In this document: positions 7,240 to 13,041 of the stretch, one piece after another
How positions within the stretch are numbered: position 1 is the first letter of the stretch
Layout of the letters: each line of letters starts with the position of its first letter
DNA from: Bacillota bacterium
GTDB lineage: Bacteria > Bacillota > Clostridia > Christensenellales > UMGS416
Length of the DNA: 13,041 nucleotides
Assembly (NCBI GenBank): GCA_023410875.1
Contig: JAEYPH010000101.1
Location: 1-13,041, forward strand
Direction of reading: 5' to 3'
Notes under the pieces: model-generated
What the model saw: only the letters and a program-made list of their open reading frames with translations
Databases searched by the model: none
What the model was told of the DNA's origin: nothing
Program-made: the position numbers and the translations under genes

Positions 7240-8262
7240 CTAGCGCTGTACGCGGCCGGAGGCGTCGCCGCCCAGCAGGTTCTTGACTTCCTTGGCGCTG
7301 ACCATGTTGAAGTCGCCTTCCACGGTCTGCTTGAGCGCCGAAGCCGCCACGGCGAATTCCAGCGAGCCCTGGGGGCCCATGCCGCTTAAGAAACCGTAGA
7401 TCAGCCCCGCGCCGAAGGAATCGCCGCCGCCCACGCGATCCACGATGTGGATGTCATAGTGGCGGGACTTGTAGAACGACGAGCCATCGTAGAGCAGCCC
7501 GGACCAGCCGTTGTCCGACGCCGAGCGGCTCTCGCGCAGCGTGAAGGCCACATATTTGACGCCGAAACGCACCGCCAGCTGCTCTGCCACGCTGCGATAG
7601 CCGAACTCGGAGATCTGGCCGCCGGTGATGTCCGTGCCCTCGGCGTGGATGCCGAACACGTCGGCTGCGTCCTCCTCGTTGGCGATCAGCACGTCCACAT
7701 ACTTCATCAGCTCACCCATGACCTGGCCTGCCTTCTCGCGGCTCCACAGCTTCTTGCGGTAGTTGACGTCACAGCTGACCATGATGCCCATGGACTTCGC
7801 GGTTTCGCAGGCCTCGCGGCAGATGTCGGCCACGTTGTCGCCCAGCGCCGGCGTGATGCCGGTGAAGTGGAACCAGTTGGCGCCCTCCAGTATCTTGGAC
7901 CAGTTGAAGTCCGACGCCTTGGCCTGGGCGATGGCGCTGCCGGCCCGGTCATAGATGACGTTGCTGGGACGCATGGAGGCGCCTTTCTCGCAGTAGAAGA
8001 TGCCCAGGCGGTCTCCACCGCGGGCGACGGCGCTCACGTCCACGCCATATTTACGGATCTCGTTGCGGCACGCGTCGCCCACGGGATTGTCGGGCAGCTT
8101 GGTCACATAGTGGCTCTTGAGGCCGTAGTTGGCCAGCGACACGGCCACGTTGGCCTCTGCCCCGCCAAAGATGATCTCAAACTGGCGCGCCTGAACGATG
8201 CGCTCGTATCCCGGCGGCGAAAGACGGAGCATGACCTCTCCAAAACAAACGACCTTGGACAT
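7240..8262 (-). CDS. kdgK: 2-keto-3-deoxygluconate kinase (PfkB family)
   Basis: This enzyme phosphorylates 2-keto-3-deoxygluconate with ATP to KDPG, in the cytoplasm. The protein has 340 residues. The N-terminal PfkB signature is IFGGAEANVAVSLANYG (31-47). A DVNYRKKLW segment (165-173) is typical of KdgK. The C-terminal signature DRVGGGDSFGAGLIY (275-289) contains Asp281, the expected catalytic base. The variant DRVGGGD rather than DTxGAGD is usual for this subfamily. AGGAGG (8269-8274) lies 6 nt before the ATG. It lies 24 nt downstream of the aldolase gene, so kinase and aldolase form consecutive steps in one transcript, which strengthens the substrate call over other PfkB sugars. Confidence 0.93.
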   Translation of the reverse strand: MSKVVCFGEVMLRLSPPGYERIVQARQFEIIFGGAEANVAVSLANYGLKSHYVTKLPDNPVGDACRNEIRKYGVDVSAVARGGDRLGIFYCEKGASMRPSNVIYDRAGSAIAQAKASDFNWSKILEGANWFHFTGITPALGDNVADICREACETAKSMGIMVSCDVNYRKKLWSREKAGQVMGELMKYVDVLIANEEDAADVFGIHAEGTDITGGQISEFGYRSVAEQLAVRFGVKYVAFTLRESRSASDNGWSGLLYDGSSFYKSRHYDIHIVDRVGGGDSFGAGLIYGFLSGMGPQGSLEFAVAASALKQTVEGDFNMVSAKEVKNLLGGDASGRVQR

Positions 8263-8286
8263 GGTTCCCCTCCTGTGTTCTATATA

Positions 8287-8931
8287 TTACTTGGCTCTGG
8301 CGGCCTCGATGGCGCGGATGTAAGCTCGGGCGGTCTCGGTGATCTGGGCATAGTCGCCGGTCTTGGCGCCGCGGGTCAGCTCGCTGCCCGCACCCAGCGC
8401 AACCGCGCCGGCCTTGATCCATTCGGCGGCGTTCTCCGCCGACACGCCGCCGGTGGGCATAAGCTTTGCCTGCGGCAAGGGCCCCAGGAAGCTCTTGAGG
8501 ATGCTTGGCCCGAACAGGTTGGCCGGGAACACCTTGAGGATGTCCGCGCCGGCCTCCATGGCCTGCACCGCCTCCTTGGGCGTCATAACGCCGGGCATGC
8601 ACGCCACGCGGTAGCGGTTGCACAGGCGCACCGTAGCTTCGTCAAAATAGGGGCTGATGATGTACTGCGCGCCGGACAGTATCGCGATGCGCGCCGTCTC
8701 CGGGTCCAGCACCGTGCCCGCGCCCAGAATCAGTTCCCCCTTGGAATATTCTTTCGTCAGGTCCTCTATGGCCTTGTGAGCGCCGGGCACCGTAAAGGTG
8801 ATCTCCAGCGCCGCCACGCCGCCCTCCAGGCACGCAGCGGCCACGCGCTTGGCCTGCTCGGCGTTCTCCGTGCGCACCACAGCCACCAGGCCCGCTTTCT
8901 GGATTTTGCCCAGCACCAGTTCCTTGTCCAT
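8287..8931 (-). CDS. eda: 2-dehydro-3-deoxyphosphogluconate (KDPG) aldolase
   Basis: This is a class I aldolase that splits KDPG into pyruvate and D-glyceraldehyde 3-phosphate. The protein has 214 residues, the normal Eda length. Lys133 (GADILKVFPA) is the Schiff-base lysine, and Glu43 (ALEITFT) is the expected general acid/base. Other marks are LILGAGTVLDPE (68-79), MPGVMTPKE (112-120) and PTGGVS (159-164). The position of the phosphate-binding Arg49 of the E. coli enzyme is a Thr here, as in the Thermotoga-type EITFTVP version. The Shine-Dalgarno AAGGAGG (8939-8945) is 7 nt before the ATG. It is the first gene of the unit; kdgK follows after 24 nt. No dehydratase, isomerase or uronate transporter gene is in the window, so the source sugar acid is not fixed. 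Confidence 0.95.
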   Translation of the reverse strand: MDKELVLGKIQKAGLVAVVRTENAEQAKRVAAACLEGGVAALEITFTVPGAHKAIEDLTKEYSKGELILGAGTVLDPETARIAILSGAQYIISPYFDEATVRLCNRYRVACMPGVMTPKEAVQAMEAGADILKVFPANLFGPSILKSFLGPLPQAKLMPTGGVSAENAAEWIKAGAVALGAGSELTRGAKTGDYAQITETARAYIRAIEAARAK

Positions 8932-8971
8932 GTTTGTTCCTCCTTCGGGTTGCTTTGGTTAACTATGGAAT

Positions 8972-9000
8972 ATTTTACCCCCTTGCAATGTGCTTTACAA
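8972..9000 (-). promoter_or_regulatory. Promoter of the eda-kdgK unit
   Basis: On the - strand TTGTAA (9000-8995), a 17-bp spacer and TAAAAT (8977-8972) form a good sigma-A promoter. The start point would be near 8965, about 34 nt before the eda ATG. The sequence AGTTAACC, with a GTTAAC palindrome, sits at the start point and could be a regulator site, but that is speculative. Confidence 0.6.
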
Positions 9001-9030
9001 TCGCCCTGATGTCTATCCAGGTGTTTTGTA

Positions 9031-9039
9031 TGATATAAT
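9031..9039 (+). promoter_or_regulatory. Extended -10 promoter of the rRNA methyltransferase gene
   Basis: TGATATAAT (9031-9039) is a perfect -10 hexamer with the extended TGN element. No good -35 is seen at 17 or 18 bp, which extended -10 promoters tolerate. RNA would start near 9046, leaving a short leader of about 18 nt with a weak GGATGGGG ribosome site (9052-9059). Confidence 0.6.
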
Positions 9040-9063
9040 GAGCGAAAAAACGGATGGGGTACG

Positions 9064-10236
9064 ATGGGTAACATACGCATTTCACATAAAGGCCGCCGGC
9101 ACGTGGAGGGCGGCCACCCATGGGTGTTCGCCAGCGACATCACCCTCGCGGACACGGGCATGGAGCCCGGCGAAGTCGTGGACGTGCGCACCGAGGATGG
9201 CAAGCGCTTTCTGGGCCGCGGCTATTACAACCCCAAATCACAGATCTCCCTGCGCATGCTCACAACGAAGGAAGAGCCCATAGATGCCGATTTCGTGGCG
9301 CGGCGGGTGCGCGCCGCCGTGGAGCACCGCGCCCGCTTGGGCGTGCTGCCCGCGTGCCGCCTGGTGCACGCCGAGAGCGACCTGCTGCCGGCGCTGGTCG
9401 TGGACAAGTTCAACGACGTGTTGGTGATGCAGACGCTGTCCATGGGCATGGAGCGCCTGAAAGATTGGGCCGCCGACGCGCTGATGGCCGTGCCCGGCGT
9501 GCGGGGCATTTATGAGCGCAACGACGTGCACGTGCGCGACCTGGAGGGCCTGCCCCGGAACAAGGGATGGCTGCGCGGCGGCGGCGAAACCCAGGCCGTC
9601 ATAGAGGAAAACGGCATCCGCCTGGCCATAGACTTCGAGAACGGGCAGAAGACCGGCTACTTCCTGGACCAGCGGGAGAACCGCGCGGCCATCGCACCCT
9701 TTGTGAAGGGTGGCCGGGTGCTGGATTGCTTCTGCCACATCGGCTCCTTCGCGCTGCACGCGGCGCGTTATGGCGCTGCCGACGTCACCGGCGTGGACAT
9801 TTCCGAAGAGGCGGTGAACCGCGGGACGATACTGGCCCAGCTCAATAAATTGGACAGCCGCTGCCGCTTCGCGGCGGCCAACGCCTTTGACCGCCTGCGG
9901 GAGCTGCAGACCGCCGGCGAAGTTTTTGACGCGATCATACTGGACCCGCCGGCTTTCACCAAAAGCCGCGACACGATACAGAGTGCCTTGCGCGGCTATA
10001 AAGACATCAACCTGCGGGCCATGAAGCTGCTGCGCCCCGGTGGCGCGCTGATCACGTGCTCGTGTTCGCAACACATGGCCGAAGCGATGTTTCTGGACAT
10101 GCTGCAAAGCGCTGCGCTGGACGCCGGGCGGCAGATCCGCATCGTGGAAAAGCGCGGCCAGGCAAAGGATCACCCTTACCTTTTGGCCGCGCCGGAAACC
10201 AATTATTTGAAGTGCATTATCGCCCAGGTGTACTAG
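9064..10236 (+). CDS. RlmI-type class I SAM-dependent 23S rRNA methyltransferase
   Basis: This is a predicted cytosine-C5 methyltransferase of the RlmI/RlmI-like family acting on 23S rRNA, 390 residues, typical length. An N-terminal PUA domain (about 1-70, with GHPWVFASDI) is followed by a linker and a Rossmann methyltransferase domain. The highly characteristic motif KTGYFLDQRENR is at 196-207. SAM motif I is VLDCFCHIGSFALHAARYGA (219-238), the acidic loop is VTGVDIS (241-247), and motif IV is LDPPAFTKS (293-301). A cysteine pair in TCSCS (331-335) is at the position of the catalytic cysteine. The gene is transcribed alone, divergent from eda. It ends 7 nt from the stop of the converging membrane protein gene. 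Target position C1962 (E. coli numbering) is inferred from the family. Confidence 0.92.
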   Translation: MGNIRISHKGRRHVEGGHPWVFASDITLADTGMEPGEVVDVRTEDGKRFLGRGYYNPKSQISLRMLTTKEEPIDADFVARRVRAAVEHRARLGVLPACRLVHAESDLLPALVVDKFNDVLVMQTLSMGMERLKDWAADALMAVPGVRGIYERNDVHVRDLEGLPRNKGWLRGGGETQAVIEENGIRLAIDFENGQKTGYFLDQRENRAAIAPFVKGGRVLDCFCHIGSFALHAARYGAADVTGVDISEEAVNRGTILAQLNKLDSRCRFAAANAFDRLRELQTAGEVFDAIILDPPAFTKSRDTIQSALRGYKDINLRAMKLLRPGGALITCSCSQHMAEAMFLDMLQSAALDAGRQIRIVEKRGQAKDHPYLLAAPETNYLKCIIAQVY

Positions 10237-10254
10237 GCCAAGCCTAGTGCGCCT
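10226..10254. terminator. Hairpin containing both convergent stop codons
   Basis: A 7-bp perfect core ACTAGGC / GCCTAGT (10232-10238 / 10242-10248) with loop CAA extends to about 13 bp in the + strand RNA if two G-U pairs are allowed (10226-10238 / 10242-10254). The TAG stops of both converging genes (10234-10236 on +, 10246-10244 on -) lie in the two arms. There is no T-tract, so termination efficiency is uncertain. Confidence 0.6.
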
Positions 10255-10666
10255 TGCGCAGGTTCACGAACAGGATGCCGCCGACGGCGCCCACGACGAC
10301 GCCCATGACCAGATCCGCCAGGAAGGGCCAGCCCACGGACCAATCTCCATCGATCAGCGAGAAGAGCACGAAGGCCAATACCACATACAGGCCGCCGGCG
10401 ATGCCGCCCTTGAGCCAGCCCTTCAGAGGCCGCCGCCATACAGAGATGATCGCCGCAATCAGCATGCAAATGGCCTTTGCGATGACGTTGACGACGGGCA
10501 TCGTGTTGTCGCTGACGCGGAACAGGTACATCGCCAGCGCATACAGCCCCACGTAGACGATCGCCATCAGCAGCGCGCCGATCGCGCCCAGAAGAGTGTC
10601 CTTAACGATGGTGGGAGGATTGCCCACGTTATCGGTTATGCCTTTGATGCGTGTACTTATCTTCAT
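10244..10666 (-). CDS. Four-helix membrane protein, TIGR04086-like
   Basis: The protein has 140 residues with four predicted transmembrane segments (about 25-49, 58-77, 85-105 and 113-134) and short basic loops (WRRPLKGWLKGG between TM2 and TM3). The pattern of a small four-helix protein with a basic GWLKGGIAGG loop before the third helix resembles the TIGR04086/YrzE-like family found in Firmicutes, whose function is unknown. The family call is made from memory of the pattern and is moderate. AGAAGGGG lies 9 nt upstream of the ATG. The gene is divergent from the oxidase homologue and convergent with the methyltransferase gene, so it is probably monocistronic. I could not point to a convincing promoter. 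Confidence 0.75.
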   Translation of the reverse strand: MKISTRIKGITDNVGNPPTIVKDTLLGAIGALLMAIVYVGLYALAMYLFRVSDNTMPVVNVIAKAICMLIAAIISVWRRPLKGWLKGGIAGGLYVVLAFVLFSLIDGDWSVGWPFLADLVMGVVVGAVGGILFVNLRKAH

Positions 10667-10765
10667 CGCGCTTCGCCCCTTCTTGTTTGCTATTCATACC
10701 TATGCCCTTTGAGGCGTGGATAGTACCGGCGCGCATAAATCAGCAAATCTGGCGCCATATGAATA

Positions 10766-10774
10766 TGCTATAAT
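10766..10774 (+). promoter_or_regulatory. Extended -10 promoter of the oxidase-hydrolase pair
   Basis: TGCTATAAT (10766-10774) has a perfect -10 hexamer and the TGN extension. No recognisable -35 lies at 17 bp. Transcription would start near 10781, leaving a leader of about 60 nt before the ATG at 10843. Confidence 0.55.
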
Positions 10775-10842
10775 GAAAATGAGCCCTACGCTTACAGGAA
10801 CTGGGTGAACCATAAACAAGGACTGGTTTGACGGAGGACGAA

Positions 10843-11739
10843 ATGGCACAGCACGAAAGGCCCGGCGACGCCAATCAAATCACCCGCGACTATTTTGATT
10901 CCCTGCTGATTGAAATGCGGCACATAGACGCCGTGGCGCCCTCCACGCAATTGGAGCTGTACGGCGAGACCTTCTCCACCCCGGTCATGACAGCCGCCCT
11001 ATCCCATCTGGACAGCTGCCTGCCCCACGGCACGGTGGAGCTGGCCAAGGGAGCGTTCGCCGCCAATGCGGTCATGTGGATCGGCATGGGCGAGGATGAG
11101 GAACTGGAGGCCATCACCGCGACGGGGGCACGGACGGTCAAGATCATCAAGCCCCACGCGAACAACGCCGAGGTCTTTCGCAAGATCGAACACGCGCAAC
11201 GCTGCGGCGTGATGGCAGTGGGCATGGACATCGACCACTCCTTCAACGGCAGGGGCGAGCGCGACACCGTGCTGGGTCTGCCCATGACGCCCAAGACGCT
11301 GGAGGAGATCAAGTCCTTCGTCCGGGCAACTGAGCTGCCCTTCATCATCAAGGGCGTGCTCAGCGTGCAGGACGCCTTGAAGTGTGCCGAAGCCGGCGTA
11401 AGGGGCATCGTCGTATCCCACCACCACGGCATCCTGAACTACGCTGTGCCGCCGCTGATGGTACTGCCGGACATCGCCCGGGCAGTCGGCGGCCATATGC
11501 CGATCTTCGTGGATTGCGGCGTGTCCACCGGCATTGATGTGTTCAAGGCGCTGGCCTTGGGTGCCACAGCGGTCTCCGTGGGCCGCGCGCTGATGCCGCC
11601 GCTGACCGAGGGCGGCCCCAAGGGCGTGCGCGTGAAGATCGCCGGTATGACGGCGGAGCTGGCCGGCGCCATGGCACGCACGTGCTCCCCGGACATCGCC
11701 CACATCGACCCGGCGGTGATCCGCAAGCGGGACTTCTGA
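10843..11739 (+). CDS. Alpha-hydroxy-acid oxidase family (FMN TIM barrel), divergent active site
   Basis: The protein has 298 residues, a TIM barrel related to FMN-dependent L-lactate/glycolate oxidases. Conserved parts are Lys170 (PFIIKGVLSVQDA), an Asp at 131 followed by GRGERD (like the VDTPxxGRRExD segment), His194 in a VVSHHHG segment, and the phosphate-binding end FVDCGVSTGIDVFKALALGATAVSVGRAL (223-251). The substrate-binding Arg after the active-site His (SNHGxRQ) is Ile197 here, the WFQLY Tyr aligns with Ile102, and the DGGVRRG Arg is missing. The ATG at 10843 has GGAGG (10833-10837) 5 nt before it. A TTG at 10828 would add five residues and also has a possible AAGGA site. FMN binding looks possible; ordinary hydroxy-acid oxidation is doubtful. 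A hydrolase gene follows after 32 nt. Confidence 0.8.
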   Translation: MAQHERPGDANQITRDYFDSLLIEMRHIDAVAPSTQLELYGETFSTPVMTAALSHLDSCLPHGTVELAKGAFAANAVMWIGMGEDEELEAITATGARTVKIIKPHANNAEVFRKIEHAQRCGVMAVGMDIDHSFNGRGERDTVLGLPMTPKTLEEIKSFVRATELPFIIKGVLSVQDALKCAEAGVRGIVVSHHHGILNYAVPPLMVLPDIARAVGGHMPIFVDCGVSTGIDVFKALALGATAVSVGRALMPPLTEGGPKGVRVKIAGMTAELAGAMARTCSPDIAHIDPAVIRKRDF

Positions 11740-11771
11740 TACTGTATATTGACGTTGAAAGAAGGTGCCAT

Positions 11772-12299
11772 ATGAGAACAGCGCTGGTCGTCATCGATGT
11801 GCAGGTGGATTTGTTCGCTTATCCGGAGAGCCCGATATACCGTGGAGAGCGTGTGCTGGAGCGCATCGCAGCTTTGATCTCCCGGGCTCGGGAAGCCGGC
11901 GCGCCGGTCGTCTACGTGCAGCACGCGGAGAGCGACGGCAGCCCCATGGCCCGTGGCAAGCCCGGCTTCGCCGTGCACCCGGCCATCGCGCCGCTGGCAG
12001 GAGACGCCGTCGTCGTCAAGAAGACCCCCAGCGCCTTCCACCGCACGGCTCTCAAGCGCGTGCTGGCCGAGCTGGCCTGTGACCGGCTGGTGCTGTGCGG
12101 CCTGCAGACCGAATATTGCGTGGACACGACGGTGCGCCACGGAAGCGTGCTGGGCTATGAGCAGATCGTAGCGCAGGATGCCCACAGCACCTATGACAGC
12201 CAACCGCTGAGAGCCTCAGAAATCATATTGCACCACCAACGCATTTGGCGGGGAAGGTTTGCAGAAGTGGTACCGGCGGATAAAATCGAGTTTCTGTAG
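11772..12299 (+). CDS. Isochorismatase-family cysteine hydrolase
   Basis: The protein has 175 residues with the alpha/beta fold of isochorismatase/nicotinamidase-like hydrolases. The catalytic triad is visible: Asp9 in LVVIDVQVDLF, a Lys in VVVKKTPSAF (Lys83 or Lys84), and Cys116 in GLQTEYCVDTTVRHG. A true isochorismatase would lack the Cys, so this is an amidase-type member. The substrate is unknown; family members hydrolyse nicotinamide, ureido compounds or N-carbamoyl amines. AAAGAAGG (11758-11765) is 6 nt before the ATG, which decides the start over a longer in-frame option. It lies 32 nt after the oxidase homologue and is followed by a GC-rich hairpin, so the two genes form a small operon. 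Confidence 0.92.
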   Translation: MRTALVVIDVQVDLFAYPESPIYRGERVLERIAALISRAREAGAPVVYVQHAESDGSPMARGKPGFAVHPAIAPLAGDAVVVKKTPSAFHRTALKRVLAELACDRLVLCGLQTEYCVDTTVRHGSVLGYEQIVAQDAHSTYDSQPLRASEIILHHQRIWRGRFAEVVPADKIEFL

Positions 12300-12306
12300 C
12301 AGCAAG

Positions 12307-12332
12307 GAACGCCCGCCGGTTGGCGGGCGCTC
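12307..12332. terminator. GC-rich hairpin after the hydrolase gene
   Basis: CGCCCGCC (12310-12317) pairs exactly with GGCGGGCG (12322-12329) around a GGTT loop, 10 nt after the hydrolase stop. The T-tract is poor (CTCTGATATCT). It is a likely terminator and shares its 5' 11-mer GAACGCCCGCC and 3' GCGCTC with a second hairpin at 12918-12942. Confidence 0.65.
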
Positions 12333-12377
12333 TGATATCTCCCATTTTCTTTCCTTGGCTTCACAGCCCCTCCGGGC

Positions 12378-12839
12378 TTAATACTCTCCTTTGATTACGA
12401 AGAACGAACCCCGGATGGTTCCGGCCAGTTTGGACTTCTGCCGGGCGAACTTGAAATTCTCCAACTCCTTTGGTATCTCCATCCCCTCGGAGAGCTTAAA
12501 TCCAACAGCCCGCTTCTTAGGGTCATCAATTGTATACATGACGTTGACCCCTAAACCATCCTCATAAAAGACGTAGGCCATTTTGATGTTTTCCACCTGA
12601 AAGCGTGATGTCTCCAGAGGTTTGGCCGCAAACACAATTCCACGTTCTTCTTTCAGAATCCGGTTGACATAGTCGAGGGTCTCTTGGCTTTCGCTGGCTG
12701 ATTCAACCGAGAAATTGTGCTTGTATTTATTCATATAGTAACGGGCTTCATTGGCTCGCAAACCGGCAAGCGCTTCCGCAACAGGGGAAGACTCTAAACC
12801 AACTGTAGACACATTCATAAAATCAACGATATGGGACAT
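12378..12839 (-). CDS. Hypothetical protein
   Basis: The protein has 153 residues and I do not recognise it. It has no signal peptide or membrane segment. Residues about 20-65 are charged and probably helical (AEALAGLRANEARYYMNKYK and onward). The second half has alternating strands (MAYVFYEDGLGVNVMYTIDD, about 87-106) and a basic C-terminus ending in GSFFVIKGEY. AAGGAGG lies a few bases before the ATG, and an extended -10 lies upstream, so the gene looks real. Its GC content is clearly lower than that of the neighbouring metabolic genes, and it is flanked by two related hairpins, both of which hint at separate acquisition. A small stem AGCCC/GGGCT overlaps its stop codon. Confidence 0.7.
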   Translation of the reverse strand: MSHIVDFMNVSTVGLESSPVAEALAGLRANEARYYMNKYKHNFSVESASESQETLDYVNRILKEERGIVFAAKPLETSRFQVENIKMAYVFYEDGLGVNVMYTIDDPKKRAVGFKLSEGMEIPKELENFKFARQKSKLAGTIRGSFFVIKGEY

Positions 12840-12862
12840 CTCTATCCCTCCTTTTCCCTCTT

Positions 12863-12871
12863 ATTATCTCA
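12863..12871 (-). promoter_or_regulatory. Possible promoter of the hypothetical gene
   Basis: On the - strand TGAGATAAT (12871-12863) gives an extended TGN followed by GATAAT, 5 of 6 to the -10 consensus. The -35 position (TTTCTG at 17 bp) is poor. The start point would be about 17 nt before the ATG, which leaves just enough room for the ribosome site. Confidence 0.4.
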
Positions 12872-12917
12872 CGAAATCCTAACAACAGAAATCCATATTT
12901 CGCTAAAAATAATAAGT

Positions 12918-12942
12918 GAACGCCCGCCTGTGGCGAGCGCTC
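12918..12942. repeat. Second copy of the GC-rich hairpin
   Basis: GAACGCCCGCC (12918-12928), loop TGT, then GGCGAGCGCTC (12932-12942) forms a hairpin with a single mismatch. It shares the first 11 bases and the final GCGCTC with the hairpin at 12307-12332. No gene stop is adjacent on its left on the + strand, so it is not an obvious terminator. Confidence 0.55.
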
Positions 12943-12968
12943 GTACCTCTAATTACCCCTCTCACGGT

Positions 12969-13041
12969 TGTATAGACCGGGGACATAGGTAACACTCTCC
13001 GATTAAAATGAGGCATGCAAACCATTACAAAGGAGATGGTT
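12969..13041 (+). mobile_element. Possible left end of an insertion sequence with transposase start
   Basis: From TGT at 12969 onward the sequence (GACCGGGGACATAGGTAACAC, read from about 12975) resembles the ends of DDE-integrase-type elements such as IS481 relatives. An ATG at 13015 opens a frame reading MQTITKEMV that runs off the window. This is a resemblance from memory; no right end, target duplication or catalytic residues can be seen. An alternative is that AAAGGAG (13028-13034) is the ribosome site of a gene starting just beyond the window. Confidence 0.3.

Noticed and set aside
6035..7243. A 402-codon + strand frame overlapping the degV-family gene and the flavoprotein gene
   Set aside because: It crosses a hairpin terminator and two genes with clear family motifs. 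Its Arg/Ala/Gly-rich translation is typical of an out-of-frame GC-rich shadow.
7447..9009. A 520-codon open frame on the + strand opposite kdgK and eda
   Set aside because: It is a long antisense shadow caused by high GC. The - strand proteins have full family motifs and ribosome sites, and the + frame matches nothing.
12307..12942. The two related hairpins as part of a CRISPR array
   Set aside because: There are only two copies about 600 bases apart with a gene between them and no regular spacers.

Overview
The window looks like chromosomal DNA of a high-GC member of the Clostridia (Firmicutes). The evidence is strong Shine-Dalgarno sites (AGGAGG types) before nearly every gene, short intergenic gaps, sigma-A-like promoters, and protein types typical of that group: DegV/FakB, PepF, a TIGR04086-like membrane protein and a Thermotoga/Bacillus-type KDPG aldolase. 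Coding GC is high in the metabolic genes. It is visibly lower in the toxin-antitoxin pair, the hypothetical gene near the right end and the non-coding stretches. I cannot name a genus.

Layout, left to right. Bases 1-415 hold no convincing gene but contain four clear inverted repeats. A promoter at 416-444 starts a four-gene + strand unit: an MFS transporter, an M3 oligoendopeptidase (PepF), a TIM-barrel sugar phosphate isomerase/epimerase and a small lipoprotein. It ends at a strong hairpin terminator (5013-5049). A dinJ/yafQ-type toxin-antitoxin pair follows on the - strand, with its promoter and a palindromic putative operator. Next comes a single + strand DegV-family gene, then a perfect 11-bp hairpin that separates it from a - strand operon.

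That operon (promoter near 8972-9000) runs KDPG aldolase, 2-keto-3-deoxygluconate kinase, then a pyridoxamine-phosphate-oxidase-like flavoprotein. The first two enzymes form the lower part of hexuronate/KDG catabolism: KDG to KDPG to pyruvate and glyceraldehyde 3-phosphate. Divergent from it is an RlmI-type 23S rRNA methyltransferase. Its stop codon sits with that of a converging four-helix membrane protein gene inside one hairpin. A + strand pair follows: a divergent member of the FMN-dependent alpha-hydroxy-acid oxidase family and an isochorismatase-like cysteine hydrolase. The right end has a - strand hypothetical gene flanked by two related GC-rich hairpins, and possibly the left edge of an insertion sequence.

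Most of the window is ordinary metabolism. The items that deserve a second look are the hairpin-rich gene-free stretch at the left, the oxidase homologue that has lost key active-site residues, the shared stop-codon hairpin, and the repeated hairpin flanking the hypothetical gene. I did not see a clear multi-gene defence, biosynthetic or otherwise novel system.
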